Source: GCA-2687025 sp964473525 (lineage in GTDB: Bacteria > Poribacteria > WGA-4E > GCA-2687025). Taken from it: DNA of 64,000 bases. Shown here piece after piece: positions 33,790-42,672 of the stretch. Made by a program: the position numbers and the translations under genes. The DNA lies in contig CAYYPK010000007.1 of NCBI GenBank assembly GCA_964473525.1, forward strand, positions 124,001 through 188,000. The letters run 5' to 3'. Under the pieces are notes generated by a model, which was given only the letters and a program-made list of their open reading frames with translations, did no database searches and was not told the DNA's origin. Within the stretch, counting starts at the first letter, position 1; each line of letters starts with the position of its first letter.

Positions 33790-34974
33790 ATGGTCGCCAC
33801 ATCAAACGCAACGCTACGAGCGTGCGTAGCAGTGCTCGTTACTCTCCTAACGGCGGAAACTGCCTCGGGGTTTAGCGGAAATGCACTGGCCGCGCGCCAC
33901 TACGACGTGGGAAAGCGCGCGCTCCTGGCAGGTGACGCCGCAGGAGCCATGGACGCTCTCGTCCGGGCGACGGACCTCGACTACGGCCTGTCCGTTGCGC
34001 ACTACGAACTCGGGATGCTGAACGCGGCGGGTAGCCGTTGGCGCGAAGCGGAGGCGCGTTTCCAGGCAGCGACGGGTCCAGAGCCCCCAAACGCCTGCTT
34101 CGCCGATGCGTATTTCAGGCTTGGGGAAGTGCAGCTTAAGGGCATCGCGGACGCCGCGTCCGCCGTCGAAGCGCTGGAGAGGTGCGTCGCCATCGAACCT
34201 GGTCACTCCTCGGCGAGGCGCTTGCTTGGCATCGCCTACGGGCGCGTGGGCCGTCGCGACGAAGCAGTCGTCGCACTGCGCCTCGCCGTCGCCGCGAATC
34301 CCGACGACAACGAGGCGCGACACGAACTGGGTAGCGCCCTGCTCCGCGTCCGAGCGTACGAGGAGGCAGCGGAACAACTGCGCGCCCTCGTCGACCGGGA
34401 TCCCCTGCGCGCGGAGGCGTGGCTTAGCCTGGGTAATGCTCTCATACGGGCGGGGCAGGCAGAGCGCGGGCGTGAGATGCTCGCGACGCACCATCGCCTG
34501 GTAGAACAGGTCGAGGAGATTGCTCGTCTGGGCAGAGAGCTCGAGGCAAATCCGCGCGACCCGGAGTCGTGGTACCGCCTCGGCCGGGTCAGGATGGAGC
34601 GTCGTGAGTGGGGCGACGCGGCGCTTGCGCTCGACAGATGCGCCGCGCTGGCTCCCGACGATCCGCGAGGCTACGAGGCGCTTGGGTACGTCTACGGGCG
34701 CCTGGACGCGTACGAGCAGGCGCTCGCGGTCTATGCGGAGCTCATGCGGCGGCGGCCGGGCGTCGCGGCGTACCACAACGGCTTGGGAGTGCTGCTACTA
34801 AGGATGCGCGACGTCGAGAGCGCCATCTCCCAGTTTAGCGACGCCATCGGCATCGACGCGACGGAGCCGGGTTACTACCTCAACCTGGCGGCGGCGCACA
34901 GGCAGGCAGGCGACGAGAAACGGGCGGGCGAAGCCTACGCGACGTACCAGCGGCTAACCGGAGAGCTGAAGTGA
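33790..34974 (+). CDS. Secreted tetratricopeptide repeat protein
   Basis: The ATG at 33790 is preferred to one at 33742 because a signal peptide follows directly (NATLRACVAVLVTLLTAETASG). The remaining 370 or so residues are about nine TPR units, for example AHYELGMLNAAGSRWREAEARF, SARRLLGIAYGRVGRRDEAV, EARHELGSALLRVRAYEEAA and GYEALGYVYGRLDAYEQALAV. TPR arrays are protein-binding scaffolds; this one should be periplasmic. Its stop overlaps the start of the FGE-fold gene (GTGA), so the two are made together. Confidence 0.85.
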   Translation: MVATSNATLRACVAVLVTLLTAETASGFSGNALAARHYDVGKRALLAGDAAGAMDALVRATDLDYGLSVAHYELGMLNAAGSRWREAEARFQAATGPEPPNACFADAYFRLGEVQLKGIADAASAVEALERCVAIEPGHSSARRLLGIAYGRVGRRDEAVVALRLAVAANPDDNEARHELGSALLRVRAYEEAAEQLRALVDRDPLRAEAWLSLGNALIRAGQAERGREMLATHHRLVEQVEEIARLGRELEANPRDPESWYRLGRVRMERREWGDAALALDRCAALAPDDPRGYEALGYVYGRLDAYEQALAVYAELMRRRPGVAAYHNGLGVLLLRMRDVESAISQFSDAIGIDATEPGYYLNLAAAHRQAGDEKRAGEAYATYQRLTGELK

Positions 34975-35774
34975 ACGCGCGCGGCGCCATACACACGTTG
35001 CCGGCGATACTCGCTCTCTCCGCGTGCCTGGGCGCGCCAGCGCTCGCTGATGGTTCTGACATGGTCCTCATTACCGGCGGCGTGTTCACCATAGGCAGCG
35101 AGAGGGGCGCGACGAACGAACGACCTCGACACACGGTAGAACTGCCGCCCTACAGTATATCTCTCACCGAAGTGACGAACGCGCAATACCGGGAGTTCTG
35201 GCTGGCAGTCGGCGCGGCGCGGAGCCCGCATACGCCAATCGACTACCCTCACATCGGGCCATGGCCACGGATCGCCGAGGACGCGCCTGACGCGCCGGTG
35301 GTGGGCGTGACTTGGGAGGACGCGGCGGCGTGCGCGGCGTGGATGGGTGGTCGTCTACCTACGGAGGCGGAGTGGGAGGTCGCGGCTCGTGGCGACGACG
35401 ACCGCATGTACCCATGGGGAGCGGCGCTGAATACGGGGTCGGGGGCCGCGCAGCCCAGGGCGAACGTGGCGGGCAAAGAGGACGGGTACGCCTATGCGGC
35501 CCCCGTGGGAAGCTATCCCGGTGGCAGAAGCCCGTATGGCCTGCTCGACATGGCAGGGAACGTCGCTGAGTGGGTCGCGGACAGGTATTCCGCCACGTAC
35601 TACCATCACGCTCCGCGGGCTGACCCCACGGGTTCTGGCGCGGGGTACTACCGGGTCGTACGCGGTGGATCGTGGGCGCACGACGCGCTGGACGCGCGTT
35701 CGGCTCGTCGGCTCTTCGAGGCGCCCGATGTAGGCCTGAGCTACGTAGGATTTCGCGTCGCACGCGACGAGTAG
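34971..35774 (+). CDS. Secreted FGE-fold (sulfatase-modifying factor-like) protein
   Basis: The GTG start overlaps the TPR stop by four bases. After a signal peptide (LPAILALSACLGAPALA) the whole protein is an FGE-sulfatase fold: MVLITGGVFTIGS, ISLTEVTNAQYREFW, GVTWEDAAACAAWMGGRLP, TEAEWEVAARGDD, YPWGAA, YGLLDMAGNVAEWVAD, YYRVVRGGSW and YVGFRVARDE. As in the lipoprotein at the left end of the window, the FGE active-site cysteine pair after RGGSW is missing (HDALDARSARR), so oxidation of sulfatase cysteines is unlikely. Binding to a partner or ligand is the likelier job. Confidence 0.86.
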   Translation: MNARGAIHTLPAILALSACLGAPALADGSDMVLITGGVFTIGSERGATNERPRHTVELPPYSISLTEVTNAQYREFWLAVGAARSPHTPIDYPHIGPWPRIAEDAPDAPVVGVTWEDAAACAAWMGGRLPTEAEWEVAARGDDDRMYPWGAALNTGSGAAQPRANVAGKEDGYAYAAPVGSYPGGRSPYGLLDMAGNVAEWVADRYSATYYHHAPRADPTGSGAGYYRVVRGGSWAHDALDARSARRLFEAPDVGLSYVGFRVARDE

Positions 35775-36013
35775 GTCGCTACGAACCGCGGTCGGTTACT
35801 TGTATCGCGCCCGCCTGTGCTCCGCGTCCTTTCGCGGCGCCGTGTGCCGGCGGGGCGCCGCGAATTGACTTGCCGCAGCTAGAATGCGCAGTTAGAGTAA
35901 AGCGCCTTGTAGCTCGCCCGCGCATCCGCGGTCGGCGCGCTTGAGGCCATGGGTTCACACCGCCCCTCCTGCGACCACAGAGGGGATACGCAGACACCAA
36001 GGAAGGCGGCTTG

Positions 36014-36793
36014 ATGGTTCTACGGAGATCAGTGGGTTTGGCAGGGCTCTTGGCGGCGCTTCTCGCGACGCCAGCCCTCGCGCAGGTTACTTACGGCGAG
36101 CTCCCGGAGGATTTCGTCCTCTTCGTCAACTTCGATGAGGGCAGCGGCGACACGCTCGTCGACCACTCGTCCTATGGTCATGACCTTGAACTCGTCGCAG
36201 GCGGCTCCGACTGGGTCGACGACAAGGACGGTGGCCAGGCGATGGAATTCGACGGCGAAACCGCCTTCCAGGTGGAAAAGACAGATGTGCTCGCCAGTTT
36301 CACCGACACGATCAGCGTGGGCGCGTGGGTCCGCCCCACAGCCCTCGATGGCTGGCGCAACATCGTCGAGATGGATAACACGGACGGTGGAGACGAGGCG
36401 TGGAAGGTCGGCTTCAATAACGACAAGCCCGTGTTCACGACGTACAGGGTGAAGGACCACACGGCCGGCGGGTCGATGGCGTTGGACGAATGGCAGCACC
36501 TCGCGGTCGTCTACGATGGAACCAACGCCAACTTCTGGATCGACGGCTCTCACGACTCGGAGATCGCTGGCTCTGGTATCTTCGACACGAGCGCCGAGGA
36601 TGTCATCGCGTTGGATGTCGGCTGGCGCCGTGGCTCCGGATCCTCGTTCATGAGCGGAACGATGGATCAGCTGTGGGTCTCCAACGAGGCGAAGTCCGAA
36701 GCGGAGATAAAGGAGCTGATGGGCGGCATCACGCTGGGCGTCGACCCCGCTGGCAAGACGGCGACGACGTGGGGTCTTATCAAGCGGCGCTAA
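36014..36793 (+). CDS. Secreted LamG/concanavalin-like protein (first of a pair)
   Basis: The ATG at 36014 follows AAGGAAGGCGG. A signal peptide (GLAGLLAALLATPALA) leads into a LamG/laminin-G-like jelly roll: VLFVNFDEGSGDTLVDHSSYG, FDGETAFQVEKTD, ISVGAWVRP, WRNIVEMDN, WQHLAVVYDGTNANFWIDG and MDQLWVSNEAKSEAEIKELM. Such domains bind sugars or proteins outside the cell. The C-terminal tail (DPAGKTATTWGLIKRR) is short and basic and recurs in modified form in the next gene, so the two are tandem duplicates. Confidence 0.87.
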   Translation: MVLRRSVGLAGLLAALLATPALAQVTYGELPEDFVLFVNFDEGSGDTLVDHSSYGHDLELVAGGSDWVDDKDGGQAMEFDGETAFQVEKTDVLASFTDTISVGAWVRPTALDGWRNIVEMDNTDGGDEAWKVGFNNDKPVFTTYRVKDHTAGGSMALDEWQHLAVVYDGTNANFWIDGSHDSEIAGSGIFDTSAEDVIALDVGWRRGSGSSFMSGTMDQLWVSNEAKSEAEIKELMGGITLGVDPAGKTATTWGLIKRR

Positions 36794-36830
36794 CGCGTTG
36801 TGAAGCATGGCTACAGGAAGGACGTGACAT

Positions 36831-37577
36831 ATGCTGAGGCGAATAGGACGCATGTGCGCCGTCGGGACGGTAGCGCTCGCGCTGGGTGTCAGTGGCGCCG
36901 CCCGAGCGGAACTCATCTTCCTCGCGGGATTCAACGACGGGGGAGGCGACACGGTCGCCGATGAGTACGGCGCCACCGGCACGGTCGTCGGGAACGCGGG
37001 CTGGGTGGACGGCAAGTTCGACGGTGGGTTCGACTTCGACGGCGCGACGGCGGTGTCATTCCCCAAGAACGACGCCCTCGCCGCGATCACCGAGCCGATG
37101 ACCGTCGGCGCGTGGGTAAACCCCGCCGCGCAGGACGGCTGGCGGAACATCGTCGAGATGGACGGCGTCGCGGGCTCCTGGAAGCTCGGTTTCTCCGACG
37201 GCGGCGTTCCCGTGTGGACGACGTACTTCGTGAAGGACCACGGGGCCAACACCGCGATTCCGGCGGGTGAATGGACCCACGTCGCCGCGACGTACGACGG
37301 CGCGAGCGCGAAGGTCTACATCAACGGTGGGCTGGATGCGGACATCGCCGGGAACGGGTCTATCGACGTCTCCGTCGCGGATATCCCCACGCTGGACATC
37401 GGTTGGCGCAGCACGAGCCAATCGTCGTTCTTCCAGGGGCAGATGGACGAGGTGTTCGTCGCTTCTGGGGTGATGAGTGAGGGCGAACTCGCCACGGCAA
37501 TGAACGGCCTCGTCACCGCCGTCGAGGCGCAGGGCAAGGCCGCCGTGCGCTGGGCGGAGCTGAAGACCACCCGATAG
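36831..37577 (+). CDS. Secreted LamG/concanavalin-like protein (second of a pair)
   Basis: It is a 248-residue paralogue of the preceding gene, 37 bases downstream. It has a signal peptide (CAVGTVALALGVSGAARA) and the same fold landmarks: IFLAGFNDGGGDTVADEYGA, FDFDGATAVSFPKNDALA, MTVGAWVNP, WRNIVEMDG, WTHVAATYDGASAKVYING and MDEVFVASGVMSEGELATAM. The tail is QGKAAVRWAELKTTR. The GRR/KR-ended tail motif shared by both members (also W..LK.. in the beta-propeller proteins here) could be a sorting signal, but that is speculation. Confidence 0.87.
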   Translation: MLRRIGRMCAVGTVALALGVSGAARAELIFLAGFNDGGGDTVADEYGATGTVVGNAGWVDGKFDGGFDFDGATAVSFPKNDALAAITEPMTVGAWVNPAAQDGWRNIVEMDGVAGSWKLGFSDGGVPVWTTYFVKDHGANTAIPAGEWTHVAATYDGASAKVYINGGLDADIAGNGSIDVSVADIPTLDIGWRSTSQSSFFQGQMDEVFVASGVMSEGELATAMNGLVTAVEAQGKAAVRWAELKTTR

Positions 37578-37600
37578 CCTCGCTTAGCTGAATGCAGGAA

Positions 37601-37648
37601 CAATGGATCCCGCTTCCGCCTCAATCCGAGGTGGGGCGGGATCCGTTG
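37601..37648. repeat. Long hairpin downstream of the LamG pair
   Basis: An imperfect inverted repeat spans these bases, with arms GGATCCCGC / GCGGGATCC and an inner CCGCCTC / GAGGTGG around AATCC. It lies about 25 bases after the second LamG stop. No T-run follows, so it may be a factor-dependent terminator, an mRNA-stabilising hairpin or a dispersed palindrome. The next 340 bases hold no gene. Confidence 0.6.
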
Positions 37649-37994
37649 CTTTCCGCCCCGCGCGGTCGAAGACCATCGCGGCCGGACCAAGGTGAGGCCG
37701 ACATCCTCCCATCCATCCGCCGGTGTTGACTACCGACACTCCCGCCGCCAGCACACTCTGTTTCCACGCGCGGCGTTGACCTCTCCTGCGCCATTCCACA
37801 TGGCCACAGACGGCTGCGCGACCTCTCCCAAGTGATGCGTTCAGGTCTGCGCCTGAGAGCAACGCCGTCGCGTGTCGAGTACGCACATTTGCTTGCGGCG
37901 GCGCGAGCCCCCACACCATACTGTATCGGGAGACTACTTTCTGTAAACTCGCTAGCGGCGGCGCCAGCGTCTGTTCCAGGCTGAGGAGGGAATC

Positions 37995-38993
37995 ATGTGT
38001 ACCACACTGCGCAACGCGGCTCTCGTCGCCTGGCTGGCGTTCTTCGCGCTGACGATCGGCGCGCGCGCCCAACGGCCGCAGTCGGAAGCGATACTGTTCG
38101 TGTCCAACCACGCGGACGAAGAGAGCACGTTCTATCTGATGAACTCGCACGGCTCACAGTTGCGTGAGTTCCTCCCTGGCATCCGAACCCCAGCCGCGCC
38201 TATGTGGTCGCGCAACGGCCGGCAGATCGCCTTCGTCCTCTACCCGCCATGGCCCGACCCCGGTGCGGTGCACGTCGTGAACTCCGATGGTAGCGGGCTC
38301 CGGGCGCTGGCGCCCGAAGGCGAACTTTCTTGGGGACCAGCCTGGTCTCCCCGTAGCGACAAGGTCGCGTACACCGCGCGGAGCGGCATCCGCAACATCC
38401 ATATCGCCGATGTTCGGGGAAATGAGAGGCCCAAGGTCATCACCAACCGCGTCGATCCCGCGGGAGGATGGCGGCCGAGCGTCTCACCGACATGGGCGCC
38501 GAACGGTGAGCGCATTGCCTTCGTCGCCTACAAACACAACAACCAGCACTCGCCGCGGTACATCTGGACGATGGCTCCTGACGGGTCGGACATGCGCGAG
38601 CTAGTCGTACACGAGTCGCGCAACACCGGGCCGTCGTACTCCCCCAATGGCAAGCGCATCGTGTTCGTGTCGGATCGTGACGGCGCGTCAGAGGTATACA
38701 CAGTCGGCAGCGACGGCGCTGGACTCAGGCGCGTGACGGGACTGGGAAGAGCTCGCCGCCCTCGCTGGTCGCCCGACGGCAAGCGGATCGTGTTCTTCAC
38801 CAACCCCGAGGTCTGGCCTGGCGCCAATGACATACACGTCATCGACGCCACCGGTCGCAACCACAAGCAGTTGACCGACTTTGGAGCGCGGTCCACCTAC
38901 CCGGACTGGTTCGATCCCACGGCCGAAGTGTCCGCCGCCGCGAGACAGCTCCTCATGTGGGGTTGGCTCAAGCGGACAGGCGGCGCCCTGTAG
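37995..38993 (+). CDS. Secreted TolB-like PD40 beta-propeller protein
   Basis: It starts at an ATG with AGGAGGGA upstream. A signal peptide (AALVAWLAFFALTIGARAQ) precedes six or so PD40 blades: MWSRNGRQIAFVL, PAWSPRSDKVAYT, PTWAPNGERIAFVA, PSYSPNGKRIVFVSDRDG and PRWSPDGKRIVFF. It ends with QLLMWGWLKRTGGAL. It is 332 residues and closely related to the amber-interrupted gene at 40035, which shares the same blade layout and C-terminus. Confidence 0.87.
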   Translation: MCTTLRNAALVAWLAFFALTIGARAQRPQSEAILFVSNHADEESTFYLMNSHGSQLREFLPGIRTPAAPMWSRNGRQIAFVLYPPWPDPGAVHVVNSDGSGLRALAPEGELSWGPAWSPRSDKVAYTARSGIRNIHIADVRGNERPKVITNRVDPAGGWRPSVSPTWAPNGERIAFVAYKHNNQHSPRYIWTMAPDGSDMRELVVHESRNTGPSYSPNGKRIVFVSDRDGASEVYTVGSDGAGLRRVTGLGRARRPRWSPDGKRIVFFTNPEVWPGANDIHVIDATGRNHKQLTDFGARSTYPDWFDPTAEVSAAARQLLMWGWLKRTGGAL

Positions 38994-39024
38994 CGCCCGG
39001 GTTAGTCCCGCGCGGGCAGGCGCG

Positions 39025-39669
39025 TCACATGACCCTGACATCGCGGCCTGCTAGTTCTCGCTTCACGTGTTCTCGGCAGTCCGAGAGCGTCTTCAGATTG
39101 GGATGTGGACAGGTCTCCATGTCGAAGGAAAGATCCGCCGGCCCGAAGTCCACGTAGTCGATTCCCGGCTTCACCAGGTCACGGATGTTGACCACGGACT
39201 TGATGGACTCGATCTTGAAGCCGAGAATGCCGTTCTCGTTCCACCACGCAGCGTATTGCAGGCGGTCGCGCCGGCCTTCGATGCCATAGCCCACGAATCC
39301 GCCCCAGCTCCTCTTGCCTACGGGAGGGAAGTAGAAGGAGTTGATGGCCTCAACGACAACCGACTCCTCCTCGACCTCCGGCACTTTGACGCAGAATACG
39401 CCGAGATCCAGATACCCCTGTATCAGGTGAGCATATCGCGTGTGCTTGATGCGCAACTGGACAGGGACGTCGAGCTCCTCCGCCGCGGCACAGATGCGTA
39501 CGATGTCCCACTCGGTGTGCGCCCCATGCTGCGAGTCGATGTAGATCATGTCGGAGGAATCTCGCTCAATGATCTCCTGGACCTGCGCTTGGGTGGACTG
39601 CATGGGGATGCGGGTAGTCGTGATCGCGTCCCCGGCGCGCAACCTCTGCTTCAGCGTCTGCTCTGGCAT
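39025..39669 (-). CDS. HpcH/HpaI family aldolase
   Basis: The ATG at 39669 (a GTG lies immediately before it) has AAGGGG upstream. The 214-residue protein shows the class II pyruvate-aldolase signature: IYIDSQHGAHTEWD, VPVQLRIKHTRYAHLIQGYLDLG, CVKVPEVEEESVVVEAINSFYFPP, GFKIESIKSVVNI (metal-binding Glu) and GIDYVDFGPADLSFDM (metal-binding Asp). It cleaves or makes 2-keto-3-deoxy-type acids. It stands alone, convergent with a beta-propeller gene. Confidence 0.87.
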   Translation of the reverse strand: MPEQTLKQRLRAGDAITTTRIPMQSTQAQVQEIIERDSSDMIYIDSQHGAHTEWDIVRICAAAEELDVPVQLRIKHTRYAHLIQGYLDLGVFCVKVPEVEEESVVVEAINSFYFPPVGKRSWGGFVGYGIEGRRDRLQYAAWWNENGILGFKIESIKSVVNIRDLVKPGIDYVDFGPADLSFDMETCPHPNLKTLSDCREHVKRELAGRDVRVM

Positions 39670-39672
39670 CAC

Positions 39673-40034
39673 ACGCCCCTTCCCATGGAGACGACCGCTA
39701 CGTGACTGCTCCCAGTCGACAGCTGACAGTCACGATGTTTGGGGAGATGGTGGGGTCGTTGTCCCTCGCCATCTGATCCCTGGGCCGGCGTGAGCGCCGT
39801 AGTCCCGCGATGACCGAGGCCCAATCGCGAGACGAGTGTATGGCGGCGTGCGCTTCGCCACAACGAATCCCAGGATGTGTGGACTTGGGAAGCGGGATGG
39901 CCCGTGCGCCCAACTGCGTTCGAGATCGGTGCGCCGTTCGCGCGCTCCAGCGCGCCGAACCCTATCATCGGTTGTTTGCGGCCTCCTGCCGCGCGTGGGA
40001 TCATCCGTAGATGCACAGTGGATAAGGAGCTCAC
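39673..40034. other. Intergenic stretch, no gene seen
   Basis: About 360 bases between the divergent aldolase and the amber-interrupted propeller gene. Several overlapping small frames exist but none has a ribosome site or family signature. Promoters for both flanking genes should lie here. The last bases hold AAGGAG, the ribosome site for 40035. Confidence 0.5.
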
Positions 40035-41021
40035 ATGGGCACATCGCGCAGGCGTACGGCCCTCCTGGCGTGGGCATTGGTCGACGCCTTGGTTAGCGCG
40101 GCGTACGGTCAGAGACCGCGCGCGGCGGCGATTCTGTTCGTCTCGGACCACGAGGCAGAGAGCCGCTTCTACCTGATGAACCCGTATGGATCACAGGTGC
40201 GCGAATTCCTGCCCCACGTCAGGTGGCCAGGCATACCCGTGTGGTCGTCGAACGGCAGGAAGATCGCGTTCGTCCTGTACCCCGCCTGGCCCGGTGTCGG
40301 CAGGGCGCACGTGATGGACGCGGACGGCGGAGGCCTACGCGAACTGACGGAGGTCGGCGAGTGGTCGTCGCATCCCACGCTCTCGCCGCGCGGTAAGAAC
40401 ATAGCGTTCCACGCGCTGCTCGACGGAATCGTCAACATATACGTCGCGGACACCAAAGGCGGCAAAGCCACGCCCATGACCACCCGCGTCGACCCGGCGG
40501 GCGGTTGGCGGCCAAGTAGCCAGCCTGTGTGGTCGCCTGATGGCGCGCGCATCGCGTTCGTCGCGTCGAAACACAACAATGGTCAGGCCGCGCGGTACAT
40601 CTGGACCATGAATCCCGACGGCTCTGACATGCGGGAATTGGTCTAGCACGAGTCCAGAAACGACACGCCAGCGTATTCTCCGAATGGCTCACGGATCGCG
40701 TTCGTGTCGGATCGCGACGGGGCGAGCGAGATATACACCATCGGCAGCGATGGCGCTCGTCTCAAGCGCGTCACGGGCATGGGCGAGGCGCGCTGGCCTC
40801 GTTGGTCTCCCGACGGCGAGCAGATCGTCTTCCACAGCGGGCCAGAAGCCGGCGTGGAAGGACGCGAGATATACACTATCGACGCCAGCGGGCGTAACCA
40901 GAAGCAACTCATGGACTTCGGTGGTCGGGCGTGGTATGCGGATTGGTTCGATCCCGCAGCGGACGTGTCGGCAGCGGGCAGGCAGCTGCTTCTGTGGGGT
41001 TGGTTGAAGCGGCCGGGGTAG
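40035..41021 (+). pseudogene. TolB-like PD40 beta-propeller gene interrupted by one in-frame amber codon
   Basis: With AAGGAG seven bases upstream, the frame reads MGTSRRRTALLAWALVDALV and continues as a close paralogue of the gene at 37995. A TAG at 40644-40646 stops it after residue 203 (DMRELV), then the same frame goes on without shift (HESRNDTPAYSPNGSRIAFVSDRDG) to a normal end at 41021 (LLLWGWLKRPG). No other lesion is seen and the downstream half is well conserved. This suggests a recent loss of function, a base-call error or, less likely, read-through. Total length without the stop would be 328 residues. Confidence 0.85.
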
Positions 41022-41059
41022 CGGCGCGTTGGGGCGCCTGCTAGCGGGAGGCAGGGACG

Positions 41060-42040
41060 ATGACAGCAGGTAAGAAGCTGGCCCGCGCCGTTCTGTGTGG
41101 TGTTCTTGGTTGCATGTGCGCCCTCAACGCATCAGCGCGACCCATGATCGCGTGGTCAAGTGACCGAGCGAATCCGCTTCTGGAGGACCACCACGCCGGG
41201 AGCTACGACATCTACGTGATGGACGACCTTGGAAACGGGGTTCGCAGACTCACGGACGACGACGGCAGCGAGGAAATGCCGGCGTGGTCCCCTGACGGCG
41301 AGCGGATCGCGTTCTCGCACCATGATCTCGGTGACGATGGATCCAGCATATTCACCATGAACGCGGACGGAGGCGAATGGGAGCCACTAACTGAGCATCC
41401 GCGTGGCGGCAACATGCCGAAGTGGTCTCCAAACGGCAAACGGATCGCGTTCGCTTCGGGGCGCGGCGGCAACGCCGAGGTATACGTCATCAACGTAGAC
41501 GGCTCCGGTATGAGGAACCTGACGCGGCACGGCGCTCACGATTCGTACCCAGCCTGGTCGCCAGACGGGGAGAGCATTGCCTTCTCGTCTGACCGCCGGA
41601 ACGATCGGTATGCGGTCTACGTTATGGACGCGGACGGCGACAATGTGCGACCCGTGGCAGGCGAGCGGTGGGGCGGTCTCGCCCCGACATGGTCCCCTGA
41701 CGGTCAGGAGATCGCCTATTGGTCCGCGCACGAGGCCACGGTGATCCAGCCGCTCCTCGGAGGTCCAGAACGCACGCTACTGGACCTCACGAAGCACGAG
41801 ATGCATCCCGCGTGGTCTCTGGACGGACAGAAGATGGCGTTCGAACTGGCGGACGCGAACAGCATGAACATCTGGGTGGCCGACATTGATGGTCAGAACG
41901 CGGTAGGTCTCACTGACGACCTGCGCGTGTTCAACCGGAACCCCGACTGGTTTGATGCGTCTGCCCCGCGTATGAAAGATCTGGCAGTCGACGCGTTAGG
42001 CAAATTGCTGGCCCCTTGGGGACGCGTGAAGAGCCATTGA
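41060..42040 (+). CDS. Secreted TolB-like PD40 beta-propeller protein
   Basis: It begins 38 bases after the interrupted paralogue, with GGGAGGCAGG upstream. A signal peptide (VLCGVLGCMCALNASA) is followed by blades AWSPDGERIAFSHHD, KWSPNGKRIAFASGRGG, AWSPDGESIAFSSDRR, TWSPDGQEIAYWS and AWSLDGQKMAFEL. The C-terminus is KLLAPWGRVKSH, again a short W-x-x-x-K ending as in its paralogues. Function beyond binding is not known. Confidence 0.87.
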   Translation: MTAGKKLARAVLCGVLGCMCALNASARPMIAWSSDRANPLLEDHHAGSYDIYVMDDLGNGVRRLTDDDGSEEMPAWSPDGERIAFSHHDLGDDGSSIFTMNADGGEWEPLTEHPRGGNMPKWSPNGKRIAFASGRGGNAEVYVINVDGSGMRNLTRHGAHDSYPAWSPDGESIAFSSDRRNDRYAVYVMDADGDNVRPVAGERWGGLAPTWSPDGQEIAYWSAHEATVIQPLLGGPERTLLDLTKHEMHPAWSLDGQKMAFELADANSMNIWVADIDGQNAVGLTDDLRVFNRNPDWFDASAPRMKDLAVDALGKLLAPWGRVKSH

Positions 42041-42247
42041 GTTGTGCGGGCCGCCGGCCTTCCCGGATATGGCGTTGCCGTTGTACACCAATTCATGGTG
42101 GCCCGGGTAGGGAGTGTAGGGTGGTAGGTCTGTCGCTCGTGTCCCAATACTCGCGGGCGGTTGTATTGCTCGGCTCATGGCGTAGGCAGGCGGCCCGGAA
42201 GCCCGCCCTGGCCTTCCCGCCCGTAAGGGCAGCGGCTTTCTTGGGGG

Positions 42248-42475
42248 TCAGACGGCAATGAGTGGATTCCAGTCGGCTCCGTCCCTCACCATCGCGCGCA
42301 GCATCGCTACGAACTTCCGTTCGCGCGCGATCAACGCGGCCTTCGTGGGCTTCTCACGAGCGAGGGCTGTTGATAGTGAGCCTTGATCTCGGCGTTGTGT
42401 CGCGTGGCGACCAACGTCGCTATGTAGAGCGCCTTCCGCACTTCGGCGCGGCGGCATAGCAACACCGGTGGACCA
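42248..42475 (-). pseudogene. IS110-family transposase C-terminal remnant (frameshifted)
   Basis: On the minus strand one frame reads RRAEVRKALYIATLVATRHN followed by AEIKAHYQQ, and after a one-base shift near 42376 another frame reads LAREKPTKAALIARERKFVA followed by MLRAMVRDG to a stop at 42248. These are the C-terminal motifs of IS110/IS116/IS902 transposases (GGRAEVRKALYMATL; GKPKKVALVACMRKLL). The catalytic N-terminal DEDD part is absent, so the fragment is dead. Bases 42041-42247 hold no gene. Bases 42476-42672 also hold no gene, only a small palindrome (TCCCTCGTAAGGGGA). Confidence 0.8.
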
Positions 42476-42672
42476 ACGGTCTACCGCCCCACGTGCCTAT
42501 ACCACCACGCTCTGACTGTTCCCAGATCAAGATACAAGGGACTGGATCCGCATCACGCGGGGTGTGGGTCTGCCTGATCCCTCGTAAGGGGACGGAAGGG
42601 CACGCGTCCCGACGCTGGCAGGGCACAGCGCGACTTGCGGCAGAGACGACTCAACGCTGCGCCGCCGCGACA

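Noticed and set aside
40644..40646. Amber codon as pyrrolysine
   Set aside because: The protein is a beta-propeller, not a methylamine methyltransferase, TAG ends several normal genes here, and no pylT or pylS is present in the window.
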